From Deltaproteobacteria bacterium (GTDB lineage: Bacteria; Myxococcota_A; Polyangia; Polyangiales; Ga0077539): a stretch of DNA of 5,077 bases. Made by a program: the position numbers and the translations under genes. Shown one piece after another: positions 1 to 5,077 of the stretch. The stretch lies in NCBI GenBank assembly GCA_947494865.1, contig CANMAT010000387.1, forward strand, positions 1 to 5,077. Direction: 5' to 3'. How positions within the stretch are numbered: position 1 is the first letter of the stretch; every line of letters begins with the position of its first letter. The notes under the pieces are model-generated. The model saw only the letters and a program-made list of their open reading frames with translations. It was not told the DNA's origin and searched no databases.

Positions 1-1887
1 GAGGGCGCGCAGCGTGTCGCGCCGCGCGTCGTCGGCGAGGTCGGCGTCGTCGGGCAGGGTTGCGAGATCGGCGCTGGCGCTCGCGAGCCAGGCGCGCTCG
101 AGGGGGCCGAGCAGCAGGTCGCGCGGCGTCGGTGTCGGGAAGCGCCCGCGCTGAAAGCCCGTGACCACCAGCACCCGCGGCCGGCGGGCTGTGACGGCCT
201 CGCCCGCGAGGAGCTGCACGCCGTCACCGCGGAGCTGCCCCGCGCCGTCGGTCACGGTGCCGAGCATCGCGGCCACGTCGGAGAGCCACGCCTCGGGCGC
301 CTCGGCGGGGAGCGCGGCGCCCGAGCGCTCCCACCGCGCGAGGGCCGCGCGGGAGGCCTCGGCGACGCGCGAGACTGCTTCGATCCATAGGGTTTGCGTG
401 CGCAGCCCCTCGATCGCGTCGGCGAACTTGAGGGGGTTCATGAAGCGCGCGAGCGTGGCCTGCACGACGCCCTTCAAGGCCCCGAAGCGATGCGCGGGTT
501 GGAGGGTGCGAAACGGTCCCTTCGACGACCAGAGGGCGACGAGCTCCTCGACGCGGCGACAGGTCTCGAGCACCTGCGCTTGCCGCGCGACGTCGGCGGG
601 GGCGGGGTCGGGGTCGGCGAGCTCGTCGCCCGCCGCGGCGGGCTTCGCGGGAGGCGTGGCGAAGTGCACGAGCAGCGCGCGCACGGCGGCCCAGTCGGCG
701 GGCGTCTCTCTTCGCAAGAGGGCGCAGAGGCGGTCGCGGTCGCCGCCCCAGATACCCGCGCCGGGGGCCGAGAGAACGGCCATGAGGTCGACGGCGTCGA
801 CGCCCGTCCACGCGAGGCGCACCGACGCGCGAAACACCTGCCAGGGCGTAGTCTCGCGCGCGGCCATCGCGCCCGCGCCGTGCGCCGGAACGCCGTACCG
901 ATCCAGCGCGCGCCGCACGCGATCGAGGGCGCCCGTCGAGGCCTCGACGAGCACCGCGTGGTCTTCGGGGGCCGCGCCGCGCGCGCACCGCTCGGCGATC
1001 CAGCGCGCCACGAGCTCGGCCTCTTCGAAGGGGTCGCGCGCGGTCGCGAGCGTCACGCTGCCGTCATCACGCGCTGCGTTCGAGGCGCCCTGATCGAGCG
1101 CCGCGAGCAGGCCGTCGGCCCTCACCCCATCGCTCTCCCACGAGGATCGCGGGAGAGGGTGCCTCGACGGTTCGCTTGCGAGATCAGTGAGTCGAGCGAG
1201 CGGCCAGCCGCGCACCCATGGCGCGACGATCACCTCGGCACCGCGCTCTCGCAACGCGAGGAGCACGTCGCGCTCCAGCGGCGCGAGGCGGTCGACGCCG
1301 TCGAGGGCGATGAGCCCGCCCACGGTCTCGCCCGAGCGCGCGAGCGAGGCGAGCACCCTGCGCAGCCGCGCGATGGTGTCGAGCGACGAAGTGGCGAGCA
1401 GCGAGGCCTCGAGCTCCATGAGCACGTCGCCGAGGAGCTCGACGTGCGACGCGACGAGCGCGGCCGCGCCGGGCGTGAGCGCGGGCCCGTCGGGGGGGAG
1501 CGCGGCGCCGTCCCACCCGTGCGCGCGCAGCCGGTCGATCACCGGGAGGAGCGCGAGGGCCGTGCGAAACGCTCCCGCGGCGCCGTCGCCCGAGAGCACC
1601 ACGGCGCGCGACGCGAGGCACCGCTCGACGGCGCCCGCGCGGTCGTGCTCGGTGGGGCTGCGCGCGAACGCGAGGCCCAATCGCGCGTCGAGCGCGTGCG
1701 CGAGCTCGTCGACGTTGACGAAGCGCGCGAAGGCGCCGCCCCGCTCGGCGAGCGAGCGCTCGAGCGCGCGCCGGGCCCCATCGCGCGGGCACAGCACCCA
1801 CGCGGGCGCGCCGAAGCGGGCCGCCTGCAGCCGGGCGACGATCTGCGCGCGCCACGCCCGCTCACGATCCGGAGAGAACGACGACAT
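1..1887 (-). CDS. AddB/RecC-like exonuclease subunit, UvrD-like fold (3' end outside window)
   Basis: The frame runs from an ATG at 1887 to position 1 without a stop: 629 codons, C-terminus missing. The product resembles AddB/RexB and related PD-(D/E)XK nucleases, which pair with a UvrD-type helicase to process double-strand breaks. Four stretches support this. WVLCPRDGARRALERSL (30-46) corresponds to the opening beta-strand and helix. VTLATARDPFEEAELVARWI (278-297) is the hallmark of the second helicase-like domain. LDRYGVPAH followed by TPW and LMAVLSAPGAG (328-376) is the usual continuation. VLVVTGFQRGRFPTPTPRDL (572-591) matches the 'G-x-x-x-G-x-F-P' segment of AddB/RecC. No Walker A (GxxGxGKT) is present, so this subunit should not hydrolyse ATP. 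The nuclease domain, and often a Cys cluster, would follow outside the window, perhaps with an addA-like gene next. Residues 410-431 are a Pro/Ala/Asp linker. The ATG lies 13 bases after the plsC stop, with no strong ribosome binding site. Confidence 0.85.
   Translation of the reverse strand, partial: MSSFSPDRERAWRAQIVARLQAARFGAPAWVLCPRDGARRALERSLAERGGAFARFVNVDELAHALDARLGLAFARSPTEHDRAGAVERCLASRAVVLSGDGAAGAFRTALALLPVIDRLRAHGWDGAALPPDGPALTPGAAALVASHVELLGDVLMELEASLLATSSLDTIARLRRVLASLARSGETVGGLIALDGVDRLAPLERDVLLALRERGAEVIVAPWVRGWPLARLTDLASEPSRHPLPRSSWESDGVRADGLLAALDQGASNAARDDGSVTLATARDPFEEAELVARWIAERCARGAAPEDHAVLVEASTGALDRVRRALDRYGVPAHGAGAMAARETTPWQVFRASVRLAWTGVDAVDLMAVLSAPGAGIWGGDRDRLCALLRRETPADWAAVRALLVHFATPPAKPAAAGDELADPDPAPADVARQAQVLETCRRVEELVALWSSKGPFRTLQPAHRFGALKGVVQATLARFMNPLKFADAIEGLRTQTLWIEAVSRVAEASRAALARWERSGAALPAEAPEAWLSDVAAMLGTVTDGAGQLRGDGVQLLAGEAVTARRPRVLVVTGFQRGRFPTPTPRDLLLGPLERAWLASASADLATLPDDADLADDARRDTLRAL
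1119..1163. repeat. REP-like palindromic repeat inside the nuclease gene
   Basis: The plus strand reads CCCTCACCCC (1119-1128), then CTCTCCC (1133-1139), an 11-base loop and the complementary GGGAGAG (1151-1157), continuing as GGTGCC. This layout, a CCCTCACCCC head followed by a CTCTCCC/GGGAGAG stem, is that of the dispersed REP-like palindromes found in many GC-rich proteobacterial and myxobacterial genomes. Recognition is from memory of that pattern. It lies within codons 242-257 of the nuclease gene without breaking the frame. There is no T-run, so it is not a normal intrinsic terminator. No second copy was seen in the window. Confidence 0.6.
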
Positions 1888-1900
1888 CAGGGCATCATGC

Positions 1901-2605
1901 TCAGGGGTTCGAGAGGCCCGACGCGATGGCGTCGCGAACGTGCGCCATCCACGCCTCGCGGCTGTCGAAAGACTCCCGGCGCGCGGGCGGGTGCACCGTG
2001 ACGCGCACGCGCTCGCCGAAGTGCAGATCGGTGGTGCGCGCGGGCAAGATGCGGCACGTTCCGTCGATGCTGATGGGGAGCACGGGCACATGCGCCTCTT
2101 CGGCGAGCACGAAGCCGCCCTTCTTGAAGGGCCCGAGATGGCCGTCGGGGCTGCGCGTGCCCTCGGGGGCGATCCACACGCTCACGCCGCTGTCGAAGAG
2201 GGTGCGCGCGTGCGCGAGGCTCGCGACGGCGCGCGCGCGGTTCTCGCGGTCGACCTCGACGAACTCGCCCGCGCGCATCGCGCCCCCGAAGATGGGAATG
2301 CGAAACAGCTCCTTCTTGGCCACCATGCGCACGCTGCCCGGGAGCAGCTGGTAGAGCACGGGGACGTCATAAAGCGACTGGTGGTTCGACATCACCACGC
2401 AAGGGGTGAAGCCCTCGAGGTTCTCTCGACCGTCGATCGCCACGCGCACGCCCGCGTCGTCGACGAGCCTGCGCGACCACCACGCGATGCGGTCGTCGCA
2501 CACGTCGCGACGCACGCGGCCCACCGCCGCCTCGAGCACCGTCGGCGCGCACACCTTGAGCGTCCACGCCGCGGCGCGCACCATCGTACGAACGCGCGCA
2601 TCCAT
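1901..2605 (-). CDS. plsC: 1-acyl-sn-glycerol-3-phosphate acyltransferase (PlsC/LPLAT family)
   Basis: This 234-residue protein should transfer an acyl group from acyl-ACP or acyl-CoA to lysophosphatidic acid, giving phosphatidic acid at the inner face of the cytoplasmic membrane. All four motifs of the family are present in order: motif I NHQSLYD (N74, H75, D80; the catalytic HX4D pair); motif II around 98-120, with KKELFRIPIFGG and the downstream FVEVDR; motif III PEGTRS at 147-152, which binds the glycerol phosphate; and motif IV VPVLPISIDGT at 173-183. The length is typical of a single-domain PlsC. No clear transmembrane helix is seen; residues 8-28 could be a membrane-associated helix. 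The ATG at 2605 gives a full family N-terminus. It has no recognisable Shine-Dalgarno sequence, and an ATG at residue 8 is a less likely alternative. The gene lies 36 bases after the repeat protein and 13 bases before the nuclease gene. The exact acyl acceptor cannot be told from sequence. Confidence 0.95.
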   Translation of the reverse strand: MDARVRTMVRAAAWTLKVCAPTVLEAAVGRVRRDVCDDRIAWWSRRLVDDAGVRVAIDGRENLEGFTPCVVMSNHQSLYDVPVLYQLLPGSVRMVAKKELFRIPIFGGAMRAGEFVEVDRENRARAVASLAHARTLFDSGVSVWIAPEGTRSPDGHLGPFKKGGFVLAEEAHVPVLPISIDGTCRILPARTTDLHFGERVRVTVHPPARRESFDSREAWMAHVRDAIASGLSNP

Positions 2606-2617
2606 TGAGGGGCTACC

Positions 2618-2626
2618 GCTATATCA
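2618..2626 (-). promoter_or_regulatory. plsC: Possible extended -10 element for plsC
   Basis: Read on the minus strand, the 36-base gap before plsC contains TGATATAGC: TG, one base, then TATAGC, which matches an extended -10 (TGnTATAAT) at four of six hexamer bases. It is the only AT-rich stretch in the gap. There is no convincing -35 at the right distance. A start site about seven bases downstream would leave a leader of only about five bases before the ATG at 2605. The match may be chance. Confidence 0.25.
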
Positions 2627-2641
2627 CGCCCGGGCGCGTCG

Positions 2642-5077
2642 TCAGAACGGCGACACGGGCGCGAGCGGCGTCTCGTCGGGCCCGTCGTCGATGGGCTCCA
2701 GCGCGCCCGCGGGGATCTTCGTCGGCCGGGGTCGCGGACGCGGACGCGCGCGCACCGGGCTTCGCTTCGTCGGAGCGCCCGCGTCGATCACCCGCGGACG
2801 CGCGCCGGCGTCGAGGGCGCTCACCCCCGGCGGCGGCGTCACCGGCGCGAGGGGCTGAAACGCGAGGCGCTTGACCACCACCGTGACGTCGACGGCGCCC
2901 ACGCGCGCGCGGAGCGTCTCTTCGCGCCCGCCGCGCCACCAGAGCCAGGCGGCGCCCACGCGGTCGGGCAGCGCGAGGTCCATCTCGTCGACGGTCACCC
3001 GAAACGGTACGTTCGCCACCAGCCTCGCGGCGTTGATGGCGCCCTCGCACACGCGGTTGCTCTCACACGGACCGAGGGCCACCGACTCGTCGCGCGGAGA
3101 CACCGTCACCCGCAGCTCGGGACCGCTCCCGTCAACGTCCCACGGGCCTCCCTGGCGCGTGCGATCGGCCTCGACGCGCACGCGAATCTGCACCCACACG
3201 TCACCCCCGGGCGGGGCCGCGGGCTGCGGCGGGTCGTCGGGGGTCGCGCGGTCCCACAGCGCGTAGGCTCCGCTCGCGAGCGCGCACAACACCGCCGTCG
3301 CGACGACGCGACGAAGCCACCCGCCGCCCTTCGCGGGCGCCCGCACCGCGGGGAGCTCACGCGTCGCGGGCCCCTTCGCGGCGCTCCCCAGCTCGGCCTC
3401 GAGCGCGGGCGTCGGCACCGGATCTCCGAAGGTGCGCGCGAGCGCGGCGAGCACCTGCGACACGTGCTCCTGCGAGGGCGTCCCCTCGCCCGCAGCCACG
3501 AACGCGTTCTGCAGCATCGAGCGCGCGAGCTGCGGCGCCGCCACGCCCGCGAGCGCGAGCCAGAGCACAGCGCTCCCCGACGCGGCGTGGTCTCGCAGGG
3601 GCTCCCACGCGCGCCGCGCACCGGGCGGCGCCATGGTTACGCCAACGTAACCTCGCGCCGTCGCCGCGTCGCCGGGCGCGCACGGATCGAGCGGCAACGA
3701 GCGCAGCCCGCACAGCATCGCGAGCTTGAGCGCGAGGTGCCCCGCGGGGAGCCTCCCCACCTCGGCGCGCAGCCACGCCGACACGTCGCGCACGCGCACG
3801 GGCCCCGCGCCCTGCCACGCGGCGAGCACCGTCGACGCGCCGTGAAACCGCTCGATCCAGTCGAAGACGTAGCCCCGCGCGGCCTGCGCCTCGAGCTGCT
3901 GCCACCCGCGCTGATAGGCGCGCACCACGTCTTGCGCCGACGCGATGGGGAGGTCGCGCGGCCCCCACTCCATCACCATGCCCGTGTGCCCCAGCGACCA
4001 CAGCAGGGCGTTGAGCTCGCCGTCCTCGTCGCGCGGAGGCCGCGGCGTCGGCGCGAGCTCGACGTCGGGCGCCACCACCGACAGCCACGCGAGGAGCTCG
4101 CCCGATCGCAGCGCGCGCTTGAGCGAGTCCCACACCTCGGCCACCTGGGCCGTGACCCGCAGCTGCGCCGTCGACGTGAGCGTGGTGGCCGCGCCCGCGC
4201 CGTCGGTCACCGTGAGCGTGCCCGCCCGCGCGTGGTTGTACACGCCCATCCACAGCGGCAGCGTGTCGGCGGCGCGCGAGGTGTCGGCGCGCGCGCGGCG
4301 CAGCGCGTCGGCCCAGAGCTCGTCGCGCAGCACCGGCGGCAGCGACTCGAGCCACGCGAGCAGCTCGCCCGACGCGTAAAGGGCCGCGAGCGGGTCGCGC
4401 AGCGCGGGCCGCGCGAGCACCGCGCGCGCGAGCGTCGCGGGGTCGCCCAGGCCCTCATCGCCCACCACGAGGGGCTCCCCGAGCGACCACGCGAGGCGCT
4501 TGAGCCCCAAAGGCTCTCCGCGCGCCACGAGGTCCGCCGCGCCCGCCGCGGGGATCCACCCCTGCATGCGGAGCCACGCGGCGAGCGAGCCGTCGCGGGC
4601 CGCGCGCGCGAGGTCGTCGAGGGTCACGGCCGCGCTCCGCACCGCGGGGGCAATCTCGCCGGGGGCGCGCAGCCACGCGCCGCCGAGACAGAGGTCTTTG
4701 CGGCCGAGGGCCCACGCCTGCGAGTGAACCGCGAGCGCCCCGGAGCCTCCGCGCTCGGCGATCATGCGCGCGTCGCGGCCACGCTGCTGCATCTCGGGCG
4801 ACGCCCCGTTGGCGCGCAGCCACGCGAGCACCGCGCCGCTGCGCACCGCCTCGGCGCCCTGCGCGGGGTGCTGCAAGAGCGCGAGCGCGGCGGCGTCCAT
4901 CGTCGACGGCGCGCCGGGGAGCGCGTCGAGCGCAGTCCACGTTCGCGCGGCGCCCTCGTTGAGCTCGTAGCCCTGCTCGCGCGCGAGGTTGCGCGCGGCG
5001 TCGGCGTCGATGCCCCGCGCCTCGGCCGCCGCGAGCACGCGCGCCACCTCGGCGGCGTAGAGCACCTTCGAGCCGCC
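2642..5077 (-). CDS. Large repeat protein with one membrane helix and a C2-like outer domain (5' end outside window)
   Basis: I do not recognise this as a named family. The frame is open from the window edge to a TGA at 2642. A GTG at 5065 could start an 807-residue protein, but the frame runs upstream without a stop, so the true start is probably outside. Residues below count from that GTG. Residues 1-35 are a charged two-helix segment. Residues about 70-510 hold six copies of a helical motif resembling SGELLAWL (76, 158, 232, 321, 397, 496). The first four are followed 34-41 residues later by a Trp-containing element such as LAWSLG. Residues 584-603 are a single hydrophobic helix preceded by Arg-Arg, so the repeats should be cytoplasmic and the C-terminus periplasmic. 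Residues 621-738 are beta-rich with C667 and C673. The tail is Pro/Arg-rich. The arrangement suggests a membrane-anchored scaffold or sensor; the function is unknown. A kinase, chaperone or other catalytic domain could lie upstream. Confidence 0.85.
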   Translation of the reverse strand, partial: GGSKVLYAAEVARVLAAAEARGIDADAARNLAREQGYELNEGAARTWTALDALPGAPSTMDAAALALLQHPAQGAEAVRSGAVLAWLRANGASPEMQQRGRDARMIAERGGSGALAVHSQAWALGRKDLCLGGAWLRAPGEIAPAVRSAAVTLDDLARAARDGSLAAWLRMQGWIPAAGAADLVARGEPLGLKRLAWSLGEPLVVGDEGLGDPATLARAVLARPALRDPLAALYASGELLAWLESLPPVLRDELWADALRRARADTSRAADTLPLWMGVYNHARAGTLTVTDGAGAATTLTSTAQLRVTAQVAEVWDSLKRALRSGELLAWLSVVAPDVELAPTPRPPRDEDGELNALLWSLGHTGMVMEWGPRDLPIASAQDVVRAYQRGWQQLEAQAARGYVFDWIERFHGASTVLAAWQGAGPVRVRDVSAWLRAEVGRLPAGHLALKLAMLCGLRSLPLDPCAPGDAATARGYVGVTMAPPGARRAWEPLRDHAASGSAVLWLALAGVAAPQLARSMLQNAFVAAGEGTPSQEHVSQVLAALARTFGDPVPTPALEAELGSAAKGPATRELPAVRAPAKGGGWLRRVVATAVLCALASGAYALWDRATPDDPPQPAAPPGGDVWVQIRVRVEADRTRQGGPWDVDGSGPELRVTVSPRDESVALGPCESNRVCEGAINAARLVANVPFRVTVDEMDLALPDRVGAAWLWWRGGREETLRARVGAVDVTVVVKRLAFQPLAPVTPPPGVSALDAGARPRVIDAGAPTKRSPVRARPRPRPRPTKIPAGALEPIDDGPDETPLAPVSPF
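2852..3205 (-). other. C2-like beta-sandwich domain of the repeat protein
   Basis: Residues 621-738 alternate hydrophobic and polar residues as in beta-strands (VWVQIRVRVEA, LRVTVSP, FRVTVDEMDLAL, VDVTVVVKRLAF). PWDVDGSGPELRVTV (641-655) resembles the 'WD-x-x-G-x-PD-x-x-V' opening of C2 domains. VDEMDLALPDRVG (692-704) resembles the later acidic loop that ends in 'D-x-I-G'; D643, D645, D693, D696 and D701 would be the candidate calcium ligands. C667 and C673 could form a disulfide in the periplasm. The assignment is by pattern only; another immunoglobulin-like fold is possible. Confidence 0.45.
3257..3316 (-). other. Transmembrane helix of the repeat protein
   Basis: Codons 584-603 encode LRRVVATAVLCALASGAYAL, the only long hydrophobic stretch in the protein. 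Two arginines sit at its N-terminal edge, and a Pro- and Asp-rich linker (608-620) follows. By the positive-inside rule, the N-terminal repeats are cytoplasmic and the C-terminal domain is outside the membrane. It is far from the N-terminus, so it is an internal anchor and not a signal peptide. Confidence 0.8.
3557..4843 (-). repeat. Six-copy protein repeat with signature SGxLLAWL
   Basis: The core octets lie at 4817-4840 (SGAVLAWL), 4571-4594 (DGSLAAWL), 4349-4372 (SGELLAWL), 4082-4105 (SGELLAWL), 3854-3877 (RGYVFDWI) and 3557-3580 (SGSAVLWL). Starts are 82, 74, 89, 76 and 99 codons apart. The first four copies are followed by a second conserved element with W and G (WALG, LAWSLG, LPLWMG, LLWSLG). 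The segment before each octet often has the form L-x-x-A-L or A-x-x-A. The unit is therefore about 75-90 residues, probably all-helical. Copies five and six are degenerate. Known solenoid repeats such as TPR or HEAT do not have this signature, and I cannot assign a Pfam family. Confidence 0.7.
3635..3652. repeat. Perfect 7-bp inverted repeat, operator-like
   Basis: The sequence GGTTACGCCAACGTAACC has two perfect 7-base arms around a 4-base centre. It is unusually AT-rich for its surroundings and uses codons rare in this gene (GTT, GTA). It lies inside the repeat-protein gene at codons 472-477, directly before an in-frame ATG (codon 478, 3634-3632). The shape is like that of TetR- or MerR-type operators of acyl-CoA metabolism, but its position inside a gene makes a regulatory role uncertain. 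Confidence 0.35.

Noticed and set aside
1133..1157. The CTCTCCC/GGGAGAG stem as an intrinsic terminator.
   Set aside because: It is inside a gene that continues for more than 1100 bases in frame, and no T-tract follows on either strand.
1184..1855. Minus-strand open frames of 223 codons here and 254 codons at 224-988.
   Set aside because: They lie in a different frame from the AddB-like protein, are almost pure Arg/Ala/Gly, and show no motif. The frame starting at 1887 has clear family features throughout.
394..2001. A 535-codon open frame on the plus strand.
   Set aside because: It is antisense to the nuclease gene and the end of plsC. Its product is a low-complexity Arg/Ala/Glu-rich sequence with no domain, as expected from the complement of a GC-rich gene.
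1187..2608. A 473-codon open frame on the plus strand.
   Set aside because: It covers the complement of plsC, whose four catalytic motifs show that the minus strand is coding. The plus-strand product is His/Arg/Ala-rich and matches nothing.
2627..2636. Palindrome CGCCCGGGCG in the gap before plsC, as a terminator.
   Set aside because: It has no loop and no T-run, and short GC palindromes are expected by chance at this base composition.
3357..4355. A 332-codon minus-strand frame within the repeat-protein gene.
   Set aside because: It is a frame-shifted shadow with extreme Arg/Ala/Gly content. The true frame carries the repeats, the membrane helix and the beta-rich domain.
1..5077. tRNA, rRNA, CRISPR arrays, insertion sequences or att sites.
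   Set aside because: None was seen. There are no short regularly spaced direct repeats, no transposase-like protein and no RNA-gene signature, and the window is almost entirely coding.

Overview
The window is very GC-rich (well above 70% by eye, with most codons ending in G or C). It is almost completely filled by three genes, all on the minus strand and closely packed. Extreme GC, near absence of Shine-Dalgarno sequences, a long Pro/Arg-rich single-pass membrane protein and an AddB-like nuclease without a Walker A motif together suggest a myxobacterium (Myxococcota, probably Polyangia-like). This is an inference from style, not from a marker gene.

Layout in the direction of transcription, from high to low coordinates. 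(1) Positions 5077-2642 hold the C-terminal 811 codons of a large protein I cannot name. It has a cytoplasmic part built from about six copies of a helical repeat with the signature SGxLLAWL, each followed by a W-x-L-G element. Then come one transmembrane helix, a beta-rich outer domain that looks C2-like and carries a Cys pair, and a Pro/Arg-rich tail. Its start is outside the window. (2) After 36 bases, positions 2605-1901 hold a complete 234-residue PlsC-type 1-acylglycerol-3-phosphate acyltransferase with all four family motifs. (3) After 13 bases, positions 1887-1 hold the first 629 residues of an AddB/RecC-like protein of the UvrD-like/PD-(D/E)XK exonuclease group. It is still open at the window edge, so its nuclease domain should lie beyond position 1. 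No stretch longer than 36 bases lacks a gene.

The spacing suggests that plsC and the nuclease gene are co-transcribed. The repeat protein could be in the same unit, or plsC could have its own promoter in the 36-base gap, where an extended -10-like element sits just upstream of its ATG. No functional link between the three products is evident: phospholipid synthesis, double-strand-break processing and a membrane-anchored scaffold make a mixed neighbourhood, and nothing here identifies a defence locus.

The points most worth following are the repeat/membrane/C2-like architecture of the first gene, a REP-like palindromic repeat that appears to have been absorbed into the reading frame of the nuclease gene, and an 18-base operator-like inverted repeat inside the repeat-protein gene.
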